Shown one piece after another: positions 44,764 through 53,608 of a stretch of DNA of 64,000 nt. Position 1 is the first letter of the stretch; every line of letters begins with the position of its first letter. The DNA is from DASUNP01 sp963728545 (GTDB lineage Bacteria; Acidobacteriota; Blastocatellia; UBA7656): NCBI GenBank assembly GCA_963728545.1, contig CAVSKO010000003.1:1302001-1366000 (forward strand). Direction: 5' to 3'. Position numbers and translations under genes: made by a program. The notes below the pieces were generated by a model, which was not told where the DNA came from, did not search any database, and was given only the letters and a program-made list of their open reading frames with translations.

Positions 44764-47538
44764 TTATTCTTGAATTTCATTGGTTACTTGCATGGGAGTA
44801 ATGTTCCAGCCCGCAACCCACAACTCAGGCTCGCTTGAGCCAGCATCCATCTGAGCACAACGAATGGTCACGGACTTCTGTTCGCCCGGCAGAAGCGAGA
44901 AATAGTTGTCTTCATAGAAGGCCGGGAGGATTCGATTATCCGCCCCGGACGGCACGGCTGGATGCTGGAGCTGGAGCTTGATGAAAAACGCGACGCCGCC
45001 GCTTGAGGCAGGGTTCTGCAATGAAGCCTTCAAGACGTACTCGTTACCGTCCTGGGTGATTTGGACCGTAGCCACAAGCAGGATTTTGGGGAGCGTTTGC
45101 AGCGCACTGTAATCGGGTGGGGTGTGGGACGACTGCCAGTAGAAATTTTCTGAGAGCAGGCTATTGTTGTCATCGCTCAACTGGAACTTGACAAAATAGA
45201 CGGACGGAAGATTCTTCGGCCAGTTAACAGCGTTGCCTGCGTTAACGGATGACGCGGCGACCTGCTGAAAAACTTCAGATTGGGTGTGGAAAGCGGCTCC
45301 CTTCAGGTCGTAAAGTGTAACTTGCGCGGTGACGTTGGCGAGCGGTTCAGCAGAATGGTTGACGACGCAGATCTTCGACGTGTCAAGGTTCAGTTGGACA
45401 TGAATCATCTCGCAGGCGCTCTTTGTTCCGTAGAAGCCGCCGGTCTGGTCCAGATACCAGTCATATAATTGTCCGCGCAGACCCGTCCACGGATTCTGTG
45501 ATTTCCACACGAAGACGCCCGCGTACCATTCCCACATGTGAGAGATAAATCCCTCATACAACGCTCTGTATTGCATATAATTGTTTAACTGCGCGCGCAA
45601 GCAAAAGTCGTCCACGGTGGAGGGTGAACCGTAGGCGGCGATCTGGTCTGTCTTAATGAGCGTCGGCTGCACGCCGGAGCACGGGACATCCTGTCTCTGG
45701 TCCGGGTTGGAATACGAGATATAGGTATGTAGCTTCCATGTATCGTTCAACGGTTGATTTTGAGGGAAGTCATTATAGTCATCCGAGCACATCATTCGTT
45801 TTATGCTCTCGACCGTAGGCGTCCCGACAGACCCGACCTCCGGATTAATCGGACAAGACTGTAAGGTGAAGAAGTCTTCGGGGGTCAGTATCCCATAAGG
45901 GCCATCCGAGTATTGGCCCGTGCTATCACTCGATATAGCGGTCGAGCGCGGGATATAAATACGCGTCCCATCAAGCAGCTCCTGCCCGCTGCATCCGGCT
46001 GCTTCACTTTCGCCATCATCAGGCGCAGCTCCCTGATCGGAATCGCCTTCGATGTAACATTGCAGTGCTGCGTTAATGTCAGGCGGCGGTGTCTGCTCGT
46101 TGCCGCCACTCCAGAAACAGAGGCTGGGACGGTTTCTCAACATACGGATGGTGTCCTTCGCGCAGTTGAGAAAGATTTGCGTATAATCTTTTGAGGAAGG
46201 GTCAGGATATTCCCCGGATATCCAGAAATCCTGCATCACAAGGATTCCATACTCATCACACGCGTCGTAGAACTCCGGCCTTTCCGCAATCCCTCCGCCC
46301 CAGACGCGTATAAAGTTCAAATTCATTTCTGCGTGCAGACGCACTTCGTCTTGATACCTTTTAGTCGAGAGACGGAGCATCGCGTCCGTGCCAATCCAGT
46401 TGCCGCCCTTGATAAAGATTTTCTGGCCGTTGACTGAGAATACCCGTGTCTGACTACCGTTGACGGATATTGTCGAGACGCTGATTTGACGAATACCGAC
46501 ACGCAAGCTCTCCGTGTCTGAGACAGTCCCATCTATCTCAAAAGAAAGATCGAGCGTGTAGAGCTCCTGCGCGCCGTAGCCGTTCGGCCACCAGAGACGG
46601 GGATTCTCAACCGTTAACACGGGGAAGGTCAGTGTCAATCTCTGTTTGGGCTGGAGCGTTACTTGTTGAGAGCCGGTAGAGCTTTCTAAGCTGTACGTCA
46701 GCGTGCCTGTCTGTGTCGCTTCCGAGGCGTTGTAAACGTCAGCGGAGATCGTCAGTTGCGCTTCCGATTGCAGATTACCCTGTGCGTCTAGGACAGTTGT
46801 CACCACGTGCGGGTTGAGCACAACCACTGGGCCAGTGGTGCAGACCATCACCTCATCCCAGATTCCAGCGTTGCGATCAGGTATAGGCATCACCCAGTCC
46901 CATCCGACCGTATATCTCATCGTGACGTTTTCTCCGATATTAGGGTAGCCTGAGTCTCCGCCGTTATGGTCGGGCGTCCCCGGAGGGTCTGGGGGATTGA
47001 CGAGAATAGCTAAAGCGTTCGGCGCGTTCTGTGTCTCTACGCTCGCTGCACCATCATTCTTATTAACCAGCTCGGTGATATCAAAAGCGTTTCGCAGGAA
47101 CATTCCCCGCAGCTCTGTTTCGCCCAATTGTGGGTCGTCAAGAAAAATATTTTCCGCGCCGCTGAGCTGCACGCCGTTGAGATAAACGTCGGCTGTGTAG
47201 TTGATGCCTCTCAGGTACAGCCACACGCGTCCCCCGTCAGCGACCGTTGGAGTTTCGAACGTGGTGTAAAACCAGTAGGTATAAAAGTCTGCGTAGCCTT
47301 GCTTTGAAATATCAGGGATTGATTGACTGTTCTGCCCGAAGTAAGGGTCAAAGCCGGGGCCGAAGTAACCCGGGAAACCGTTCTGCAACAGAGTAGTCAA
47401 CACCGTTCCGGGGACGACCGCATCAATCCAACCGGGAATCTGGTAATTCGGGGAAGAAATGGTCTGCCCCATGTCTGGAACTTCGCTGGCTTTTTTAGCC
47501 AACCACCCGCTATTAAGCGGCGATCTGTTATTTATCAT
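44764..47538 (-). CDS. Glycoside hydrolase family 2 (exo-beta-D-glucosaminidase/mannosidase-like)
   Basis: 924 residues, ATG at 47538 with GAGGAG about ten bases upstream. N-terminal jelly-roll (sugar-binding) domain with RVWLYLRGINYTADVYLNG, Ig-like domains, then a TIM-barrel with GGNWIGTDAML, IRVWGGGIAERPEFYDACDE, LVMQDFW, and the acid/base Glu in CFWSGGNEQ (near residue 475). The likely nucleophile Glu is in NPEVGSVGTPT (near 570). This arrangement is closest to exo-beta-D-glucosaminidases and endo/exo-mannosidases of GH2. No signal peptide is seen, so it may be cytoplasmic or use another export route. It follows a truncated gene by six bases, so it was once part of an operon. Confidence 0.88.
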   Translation of the reverse strand: MINNRSPLNSGWLAKKASEVPDMGQTISSPNYQIPGWIDAVVPGTVLTTLLQNGFPGYFGPGFDPYFGQNSQSIPDISKQGYADFYTYWFYTTFETPTVADGGRVWLYLRGINYTADVYLNGVQLSGAENIFLDDPQLGETELRGMFLRNAFDITELVNKNDGAASVETQNAPNALAILVNPPDPPGTPDHNGGDSGYPNIGENVTMRYTVGWDWVMPIPDRNAGIWDEVMVCTTGPVVVLNPHVVTTVLDAQGNLQSEAQLTISADVYNASEATQTGTLTYSLESSTGSQQVTLQPKQRLTLTFPVLTVENPRLWWPNGYGAQELYTLDLSFEIDGTVSDTESLRVGIRQISVSTISVNGSQTRVFSVNGQKIFIKGGNWIGTDAMLRLSTKRYQDEVRLHAEMNLNFIRVWGGGIAERPEFYDACDEYGILVMQDFWISGEYPDPSSKDYTQIFLNCAKDTIRMLRNRPSLCFWSGGNEQTPPPDINAALQCYIEGDSDQGAAPDDGESEAAGCSGQELLDGTRIYIPRSTAISSDSTGQYSDGPYGILTPEDFFTLQSCPINPEVGSVGTPTVESIKRMMCSDDYNDFPQNQPLNDTWKLHTYISYSNPDQRQDVPCSGVQPTLIKTDQIAAYGSPSTVDDFCLRAQLNNYMQYRALYEGFISHMWEWYAGVFVWKSQNPWTGLRGQLYDWYLDQTGGFYGTKSACEMIHVQLNLDTSKICVVNHSAEPLANVTAQVTLYDLKGAAFHTQSEVFQQVAASSVNAGNAVNWPKNLPSVYFVKFQLSDDNNSLLSENFYWQSSHTPPDYSALQTLPKILLVATVQITQDGNEYVLKASLQNPASSGGVAFFIKLQLQHPAVPSGADNRILPAFYEDNYFSLLPGEQKSVTIRCAQMDAGSSEPELWVAGWNITPMQVTNEIQE

Positions 47539-47544
47539 CGCCAG

Positions 47545-47742
47545 TTACTCCTCAGCCAATGTCTCCTTCGACGGTGAATGGGTCTTCACTGTCTGAGATT
47601 GTTTTCTGATAGCCGGTGTCGTCAACGCGCGCAGTGTGTTAACGGTGATCTGGTTCTCTTCCACTTTGATGCCGAGCGCCGCTTCGGTTTCAGGCCCGAC
47701 GATGCGTATCAGCGGGGCTGCGAGCGGCAGCGATTGTATCAT
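47545..47742 (-). pseudogene. C-terminal fragment of an unknown gene cut by an IS3 remnant
   Basis: About 60 codons, with IRIVGPETEAALGIKVEENQ at the left part of the protein and a polar tail, ending six bases before the GH2 start. There is no credible start or ribosome site; the 5' side runs into the broken end of the IS3 element. The last codons provide the ribosome site of the GH2 gene. Family not recognised. Confidence 0.45.
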
Positions 47743-48131
47743 ACGACACTTGTTAATGTCGTCTTCATTTCGCCACCCTCAACCGCCGCGAGCCAGGAGC
47801 TACAAGTGCGAAACCGCCGTCCACACCATAAGGTATCGCTCATGAAATCCGCTGACCAACATTGATTGGCGATTTCACTGACCCGCAGCGGCACCCGATT
47901 TCTCGTTGGTAGCCGACGCTTTCCCTTCCGCCGTTTATTCAATTTCAATGCACAATAGATGCGATGCACACGTTTGTGATTCCACGGATGCCCTTGCCGC
48001 AGCAGCATCTGAAAGAGTTTGGCAAAGCCGAGTTCCGGTTTTTCATTAGCCAGGTTGATAAGTGCCTCGACAATCACCTGATCGCGTTTCGTCTCCGGTT
48101 GATAGCGATAGACGGTGCGCGACAATCCCAC
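47739..48131 (-). pseudogene. IS3-family orfB, N-terminal fragment
   Basis: VGLSRTVYRYQPETKRD, KPELGFAKLFQMLLRQGHPW and VHRIYCALKL are the conserved start of IS3-type OrfB, and NQCWSADFMSDTL carries the first catalytic Asp of the rve core. After CGRRFRT the sequence is unrelated, so the DDE triad is incomplete. The segment just upstream (LRPQAKREVVQVLRQEHHLSE) lies in a different frame, pointing to another small deletion near 48130. Non-functional. Confidence 0.75.
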
Positions 48132-48542
48132 ACGCGGCGCTCACTCAAGTGGTGTTCTTGGCGCAACACCTGAACCACCTCGCGTTTGGCTTGCGGCCTT
48201 AGAGCTTTTTTGCAATCACATCTTTCAAAGCGCGATTCTCCAAACAGAGGTCGGCATACATCTGTTTTAAACGCCGGTTTTCGTCTTCCAACTCACGAAG
48301 CTTGCGAATGTCGGACGCTTCCATGCCACCGTACTTGGATTTCCACTGGTAGTAAGTCGCATCGCTGACGCAGTATTCGCGGCACAGATCTTTAACGGTT
48401 CGACCTTTTTCAACTTCTTTAAGAATCGTAATAATCTGTGTTTCGCTGAATCTGCTTTTGCCCATCGAGAGGTCTCCTTTGTCGTTGTATTCTGCCCGGA
48501 AACCTCTACTTTTGCATGGTTCTATTTTAGGGGATGGTTACA
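47806..48542 (-). mobile_element. IS3-family element, 3' part deleted
   Basis: The right end is TGTAACCATCCCC (minus strand, from 48542), a typical IS3-type TG terminus, followed by orfA and the start of orfB. Homology to orfB stops near 47806 inside the integrase core, so the other end is lost. About 740 bp of an expected 1.2-1.3 kb remains. Confidence 0.75.
48199..48465 (-). CDS. IS3-family OrfA (HTH_Tnp_1)
   Basis: 88 residues: FSETQIITILKEVEKGRTVKD is the helix-turn-helix, ATYYQWKSKYGGM the conserved linker, and LRELEDENRRLKQMYADL the leucine zipper. Near its end the coding strand has AAAAAAG (48211-48205), the standard slippery site for making the OrfAB fusion by -1 frameshift. OrfA is intact, but its partner orfB is broken. 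Confidence 0.85.
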   Translation of the reverse strand: MGKSRFSETQIITILKEVEKGRTVKDLCREYCVSDATYYQWKSKYGGMEASDIRKLRELEDENRRLKQMYADLCLENRALKDVIAKKL

Positions 48543-48557
48543 TTTTTGTAATCAGGC

Positions 48558-49526
48558 TTAAGTCCGAAACCCCAATGAAGGATGGTACTTCCGTAGCCCG
48601 CCGATCAGGTGCTCCTTAGTAATGTGGGTATAACGTTGGGTGGTTGCAATAGACGCATGCCCGAGAAACTCCTGTACCACCCGAATATCCATACCGTTGC
48701 GGAGTAGAAGCGTCGCCACTGTGTGCCGTAGCATATGTGGAGTCACGTGCCGGTTTATCCCAGCTTCTCGGCGCAACTGAGTAATGACGTTAGCAATCCC
48801 TTGGGTCGAAAGCCGCTTACTGGAAGCGTTTAGGAAAAGGGCAGGGCTTTTTGTTTCAATTCGCCTCCGAGCTTCGAGGTGCACTCTCTGAAATTGTACT
48901 GTTTCTTCGTCAACCACGAAGGCTAGTCTATCCCTACCTCCTTTGCCCCGTACCCTGAAAATCGCTTCCTCTACAAGAAAATCTTGGACATCAAGAGATG
49001 ATACTTCTCCAACCCGCATCCCAGTTGCGAAGAGTATATCCACCAGTGCAAGGTTACGAAGCTCTCGATATGCGCGGGATGAGGCTTGATCAACCTGGAT
49101 TGATGTTATTCGTACATCGTTCCGGCCAGCTTTAATGTCTAAATAGTTGCGTAGTGCTTGAGCAAGAAGAGATCGCACCTCACCTTCAGTAAGTGCGCGG
49201 GGAAGTTGCTCAATACGCCCAAAACTCAACTTCACCCGCCAGAAAGGTGATTCCGGCAATGCCCCCTTTCTCACCCAGTAGGAACAGAACACTCTGAGGA
49301 CGACCATTTTCCTTCGGATTGATGTTGGAGAATACCCTTTTTGGCGTAGATGAGCAGCCCAGTGTTCGATGAAAGCGCTGTTCAGTGAAACGAGGCCTAT
49401 ATCTTCGCCTGCAAATGCTAAGAACTGCGCAAGGTCAGAACAGTACGCACCTTTAGTCTTTTTGCTTCGTTCGTGAGTTGAAAAGTAGCCCTTTAGGAAC
49501 TGATCGCTTGCTTGATTCAGTTGCAT
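48558..49526 (-). CDS. Tyrosine recombinase (XerC/D-like)
   Basis: 322 residues. N-terminal SAM-like core-binding domain (KTKGAYCSDLAQFLAFAGE..., about 20-105), then the catalytic domain with Arg in ATGMRVGEV, Lys in RGKGGRDR, His-x2-Arg in HMLRHTVATLL, His in FLGHASIATTQ and the nucleophile Tyr in TTQRYTHI. All active-site residues are present, so it is probably active. Length fits a Xer or small integrase of a mobile element. It may be linked with the tRNA 3'-end at 40565 and with the ardC-like cargo between them, though IS3 and GH2 sequences lie in between. Start ATG at 49526. Confidence 0.88.
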   Translation of the reverse strand: MQLNQASDQFLKGYFSTHERSKKTKGAYCSDLAQFLAFAGEDIGLVSLNSAFIEHWAAHLRQKGYSPTSIRRKMVVLRVFCSYWVRKGALPESPFWRVKLSFGRIEQLPRALTEGEVRSLLAQALRNYLDIKAGRNDVRITSIQVDQASSRAYRELRNLALVDILFATGMRVGEVSSLDVQDFLVEEAIFRVRGKGGRDRLAFVVDEETVQFQRVHLEARRRIETKSPALFLNASSKRLSTQGIANVITQLRREAGINRHVTPHMLRHTVATLLLRNGMDIRVVQEFLGHASIATTQRYTHITKEHLIGGLRKYHPSLGFRT

Positions 49527-50098
49527 AGCACAAACTGGCTCCCTAACATTAGGAACAGACTCTAGCTAGTATCTCTCTTCAAAATAAGAAAAGCCCCTTT
49601 GAACTCACGAGAGGGTCGAAACTAAACCACTGATATGAAGAGAAGCCAAGCAAATGAGAGTAGAGTGTAATAGCGAGAGAATGAGGATTCAAGTAAATCG
49701 GAACGAGAAGCGGGGTTAATTCAATCTATGCGATTAAAATTAGTGGCAATTAGGACCAATAACAGACGCTTGTGGATTAAATCTCCAGTCAGCGATCAAG
49801 GCAAACCACTTGTGTTTATAGTCCTCCTTAGACAGTTTTTTGATAAAGAGCGGAAACAGGCTGCAGTCCATCGATGATAAAACTTTTGTTAACCAAATTG
49901 ACCCCTTCCTCTTTAATCAGTAGTCGTTCTGATAAGCATGCGAAGAAAATTCTTGACCCTAGTTGCGCAAACTCCAATTTCGCGACATAATACCCGCGCG
50001 TTAAGAGAAATTGACTCTTACAGGTTCGTATCTTTGGATAACTAGGAATTATCAACGGTCTTCGAATCTGTGTAGTCGGTAAACTGGAGGTGCAGTTT
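49527..50098. other. Intergenic stretch without supported gene
   Basis: 570 AT-rich bases between the recombinase and the transporter operon. A 75-codon frame on the minus strand (50055-49828) starts with TTG, has no ribosome site and shows no family features; I do not accept it as a gene. Confidence 0.5.
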
Positions 50099-50197
50099 AT
50101 GATTTACGCGTTTAGGGAAGGGCCGATTCGTGTCAGCAAAGAACTCATGATTCCAATTTATGGTAACGGCTCGAAGCTTACATCTGGAGGTCGCTAA
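50099..50197 (+). CDS. Short leader ORF (32 aa) before the transporter gene
   Basis: ATG at 50099 has CTGGAGG about ten bases upstream, a strong ribosome site. The frame codes for 32 residues (MIYAFREGPIRVSKELMIPI plus twelve more) and stops three bases before the GTG of the next gene, whose own ribosome site (tggagg) lies within this frame. It could be a translational leader or a mini-protein. Confidence 0.4.
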   Translation: MIYAFREGPIRVSKELMIPIYGNGSKLTSGGR

Positions 50198-50200
50198 GAA

Positions 50201-51613
50201 GTGCCTGGTCTGCTCGTTGCGATCCTCTTGATCGCGTCTTTACTTCTTGTTCACTTCTCCCTACGGGCACAGCCTCTGCCAAAGAAGCGTCCACTGGATG
50301 TTGACAAAGGTTTCCCTCTACCAGAAGCTGGCCAAGCGAGCACCGTCTTTTCGCTCACCGCCCTGTTTGGAGCATATTTTGGTATATCCTTGTTGCTTGG
50401 CCTTCCAGCATTACTTGGTCTTGCATTTGGAACAGGCCTTGGTCTGCTCCTCATTAGGTATTGGATCGATACACACGGACCAAAACGGTTTGAGGACTTC
50501 CTATTCGGAATTCTGGAGGGAAATAAAGGAAATGTCACTGTGTATGCCCTGGCCATTTCAGGCGTTCAGTGCGCCTACGCCACGTCTGAGCTTCTAATCC
50601 TTCGAGAGATTGCCAGAGTTTCATTCGGCATCAGGTCAGACCAAGCGACGCTCTTGGCAATCGGGTTAGGAATTATTGGATATTTCTATGTGTTGCTTGG
50701 TGGTTACATGGCTGTCTTCCGTACGGATGTTCTTCAGTTTGTCTTAGTTACCATCATGGCTGTTATTTTCGGTGCTTTTTTACTTAGTCACAATCTCTCG
50801 GTTGGATGGACATCCAGACTCTTTCCGAGGCCCGGCTACTGGGAAATGCCCCTGATCGGCTCTAGAGTACTTCTTTACTTCTGTCATTTTACTATTGGCA
50901 CGGTTATGGGACTCGGATTACTAGCAGCAAGCCCTGATGCTTGGAAACGTGTTTTTTTGGTAAGTAGAAAGACGGGCAAATCTCGTCATCGCTTTCTAAC
51001 CTTTGTGAGTGTGGGAATGATGCCTTATTTAATGCTCTTGCCTGTTGCTTTTGCCACTAATCCCATTCCCGACGGCGAAGTTAATATCGGTCTAATGTTT
51101 TCTAGCTTGCTTACAAGTAATATTCTGTTCGTCGCATCTGCACTAGGGTTGGTGGCAAGCTTTCTTTCATCATTCAATAGTGCTCTGTTGGCAAGCGTAC
51201 ATCTTGGGCTAATGCTCGAACGGAAGAAGGCGCGCGTGGAGTCGGAGGTGAAGAGGTTTCATTGGTTAATGGTGACCGCGCTCCTCACAACTTTTTTTTT
51301 ATTCAGAGCACTGGCCGCTTTCAGTAACGCATACCTGCTCGCAAACCTACTGCTGGGGGCATTCGCCCTGATTGCAGGCGTTCAGATAGGAACCCGAGGG
51401 ATTGTGTCACGCCTGCCCGAAAATAGTCTCATATGGATCTTTGTACTCGGCATTGTTGTCTGGTTTTTGTATTTCGTTTCTACACTAGGTCTACCGAGGG
51501 TTCCCACAACACAGCAGATAAACACTGTACCTGGTGGAGTCCTCCTTTTCTTCATTACGGCTTTTGCTTGTCAAATCTTGATCTTTGGAGGCCGAAAGAA
51601 TGTTCGACATTAA
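50201..51613 (+). CDS. Sodium:solute symporter-like membrane protein
   Basis: 470 residues with about 13 hydrophobic segments. GGYMAVFRTDVLQFVLV (near residue 170) is the hallmark of the SSF fold (usually GG..AV..TD..Q), and the SFLSSFNSALLAS stretch near residue 325 matches the second conserved half. Substrate unknown; sequence drift from typical members suggests a divergent subgroup, possibly sensory or with a non-sugar substrate. The GTG start at 50201 has ggagg ten bases upstream; the N-terminus itself is the first helix. It overlaps the next gene by 14 bases, so they are likely a unit. Confidence 0.75.
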   Translation: MPGLLVAILLIASLLLVHFSLRAQPLPKKRPLDVDKGFPLPEAGQASTVFSLTALFGAYFGISLLLGLPALLGLAFGTGLGLLLIRYWIDTHGPKRFEDFLFGILEGNKGNVTVYALAISGVQCAYATSELLILREIARVSFGIRSDQATLLAIGLGIIGYFYVLLGGYMAVFRTDVLQFVLVTIMAVIFGAFLLSHNLSVGWTSRLFPRPGYWEMPLIGSRVLLYFCHFTIGTVMGLGLLAASPDAWKRVFLVSRKTGKSRHRFLTFVSVGMMPYLMLLPVAFATNPIPDGEVNIGLMFSSLLTSNILFVASALGLVASFLSSFNSALLASVHLGLMLERKKARVESEVKRFHWLMVTALLTTFFLFRALAAFSNAYLLANLLLGAFALIAGVQIGTRGIVSRLPENSLIWIFVLGIVVWFLYFVSTLGLPRVPTTQQINTVPGGVLLFFITAFACQILIFGGRKNVRH

Positions 51614-52193
51614 TACCATATGGGACTTCATAAAAGGACGAAGCGACGTTGAAAGAGCAAAACTCTCAGCTTACATCCTCGTACCCGGGCTGTGCCTTGG
51701 ATTGACAATTTCTGGAGTTTCCGGCTGGGGCCTAGCCATTGACCTCGAAAGACCCGTTTCCATATCTGAGCTGAAGACAGAGATTACTGGAAAAGGCGAA
51801 CCCGTGTCCAAAAGAGGTATCGTACTCATCGCTGAACCGGTATCGTCGGAATATCGAATTCAACTCGGAACAGGTGCTTCTAGAATCTGGAGTTCGCTCG
51901 ACGAGGACGCGGCGCGCGCGAATGCAGATCGCTTAGTACTGGATGGCAGCGGACTAAATGGCAAGATGCCCTTCGTCGGAGTCAATGGGCCCGTAGCAGT
52001 CGTGGTTGATGGTGACTTGGGTAAGGATATTCAGGTCCCCGGGGGCACAGAACAGATAGATGATTGGCGACTATATTCACGAAGATCCGGTTCCTTGGTT
52101 TCTAGCATCCTTATCGCCTGTGTCTTCGCCTTCGGAATGTCCTTGGCTACGGGACTTCCTTCTATCGGTAGCGATAAGAAAACTGCAAGCTAA
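51600..52193 (+). CDS. Two-helix membrane protein, partner of the symporter-like protein
   Basis: About 197 residues. I choose the ATG at 51600 because GGAGG lies eight bases upstream and it overlaps the end of the transporter gene; an in-frame TTG at 51585 is less likely. One helix near residues 25-45 (LVPGLCLGLTISGVSGWGLA), a soluble central domain of about 100 residues, and a second helix near the C-terminus (SSILIACVFAFGMSLATGL). The central domain should face outside. Family not recognised; the tight coupling suggests an accessory subunit. Its last 117 bases overlap a gene on the other strand. Confidence 0.65.
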   Translation: MFDINTIWDFIKGRSDVERAKLSAYILVPGLCLGLTISGVSGWGLAIDLERPVSISELKTEITGKGEPVSKRGIVLIAEPVSSEYRIQLGTGASRIWSSLDEDAARANADRLVLDGSGLNGKMPFVGVNGPVAVVVDGDLGKDIQVPGGTEQIDDWRLYSRRSGSLVSSILIACVFAFGMSLATGLPSIGSDKKTAS

Positions 52194-52448
52194 AAGGGTG
52201 CAGAGCCAGATGAAAACTAAGTCGTTGAGGGGAACATCATGGATTCTCAAGCCTGGATCATTGGGATATCTCCAAACTCCAACATGGATTGCGAAAAAGT
52301 CCCACGGATAGCCTACCATAGTCACAAGGGAAGCGATACGCGCAGAGAGCCGGAGATTATGTCGCCGATTCCGGCGACCTACTAACCAGTATGACATGGG
52401 TAAAATAAATGCGGCGAGGGCAAGATTGTATGCGGTATACGGGGTCAT
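52077..52448 (-). CDS. Lycopene-cyclase-domain protein, second half (CrtYd-like)
   Basis: 123 residues with three membrane helices. YPWDFFAIHVGVWRYP and DVPLNDLVFIWLCTLLA match the W-D...G-W...(L/V)P-x-(E/N)-(E/D) pattern of heterodimeric lycopene cyclase subunits, with Asn-Asp where the partner has Glu-Glu. ATG at 52448 overlaps the stop of the preceding subunit as ATGA. The C-terminal 28 residues are polar and overlap the convergent gene at 51600-52193. With the partner it may cyclise a carotenoid end group, but no other carotenoid gene is in the window. Confidence 0.7.
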   Translation of the reverse strand: MTPYTAYNLALAAFILPMSYWLVGRRNRRHNLRLSARIASLVTMVGYPWDFFAIHVGVWRYPNDPGLRIHDVPLNDLVFIWLCTLLACSFLIATDRRKSRSQGHSEGEDTGDKDARNQGTGSS

Positions 52449-52756
52449 TTATCATCTGGCCTTGAGTAGAACTTCAGAAGTATGAAACAGATTAGTGTGT
52501 GGAGGAAGAACAGCACATACTCTTCAACCGGCAACGAGAACAGACGTATTGGCAATGATCCGCCTTCAGGGAAAGTCCACAAACCGAGTCGGACAGCGAC
52601 CTGATCAATTATGAACCAGAAGCCCGCCAAAAAGACCGCCGGGAACCAAAACAATCGGGAACAGAACTCCCTTAGCGTCCAGCACTCCCAACCAAACCCG
52701 AACAAATATATAATAACGGACAGTTCAACGAACAGATATGCTGATGATTCCGCCAT
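52445..52756 (-). CDS. Lycopene-cyclase-domain protein, first half (CrtYc-like)
   Basis: 103 residues, three membrane helices. WFIIDQVAVRLGLWTFPEGG and FSLPVEEYVLFFLHTLICF carry the Asp-Gln, Gly-x-Trp and PVEE motifs of CarR/CrtY-type lycopene cyclase domains; the two Glu are the presumed catalytic residues. Two half-size genes in ATGA overlap are the usual layout for the heterodimeric bacterial enzyme. Start ATG at 52756. Confidence 0.72.
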   Translation of the reverse strand: MAESSAYLFVELSVIIYLFGFGWECWTLREFCSRLFWFPAVFLAGFWFIIDQVAVRLGLWTFPEGGSLPIRLFSLPVEEYVLFFLHTLICFILLKFYSRPDDK

Positions 52757-53259
52757 TGCCAGATTCCGAACTCCTGAAACCAGTGGGCCGTTGATAATTC
52801 CTAGTTATCATTATCAATCGGAGCATCATTTAATCCTGAGATACGACTTTGCATGGTATTAAATACCTTGAATGATGAGATGAATAACCCTGTAAGTAAT
52901 TGAATTACCGACAACAACTGCAGCAGCTCAAAACTTTTCTTGTGTATAATTGAATTATATATTCGGTTAAGGATTTATATACAAGAATGACTAGGAGTTA
53001 GCTGCTTAGAAGAATGAGGGTGTAAACGGTTGTTACCTCTTAAAGTGGCGTAGACCCGCAAGTCTCATCGAAGATATCAAAACTGACCTCTTTAGCATTA
53101 GTTTTTTCAAAGTCGTTCCTTACGAAACGTCAAAGTTCCACTCATAGATGTGACTTCTATTGGTTAGCAAAAGTGAATAGAAATCGCTTTATCTCATGTA
53201 CTGGTGCTACGCTAACCCGACCAGGATAGTATGTGGGAGATTGTCTCTGCGACCTCCGT
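52757..53259. other. Intergenic stretch without supported gene
   Basis: About 500 AT-rich bases; no frame with a ribosome site or family features on either strand. Confidence 0.5.
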
Positions 53260-53523
53260 CTAAAGGCAGACGGAGGCGAGCGCTCTGACTATGGCAAACG
53301 GCTCGCCTCTATTATACTCAATTATGATGACCAGTTCGCCCGCCCGTTCTGGTGTCTTCATGCTATTCCTTCTTGTGATTGTTTCCTTTGCGCTAGCTCT
53401 CCCGAAGAGCATTACCGCAAGCTTGTCGGTCGCCGCCTTCTGCATGGATGGCGGCACATGTGAGTAGGTGTCGAGCTTGAGCACGACACTGAAGTAGCCG
53501 AATTGCTCGCTCCCGTTTGCCAC
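53260..53523 (-). pseudogene. Tyrosine integrase C-terminal remnant
   Basis: The stretch KLDTYSHVPPSMQKAATDKLAVMLFG is the end of phage-type integrases (active Tyr in DTYSHV, then the xPxMQ helix). Nothing upstream belongs to an integrase, so Arg and His catalytic residues are missing. The following 40 residues are not conserved. A leftover from an old integration event, unrelated in sequence to the intact recombinase at 48558. Confidence 0.65.
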
Positions 53524-53608
53524 TTATAGTAGTTTTGCGAAGGTCGTAGTACCTTATCGAAGTCAAATATCATTGTGCATATGTCAGATGTGACATATAA
53601 TGATTTTG

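Noticed and set aside
49828..50055. 75-codon minus-strand frame
   Set aside because: TTG start, no ribosome site and no recognisable features.
53233..53463. 76-codon plus-strand frame
   Set aside because: Antisense of the integrase remnant, which has clear homology.
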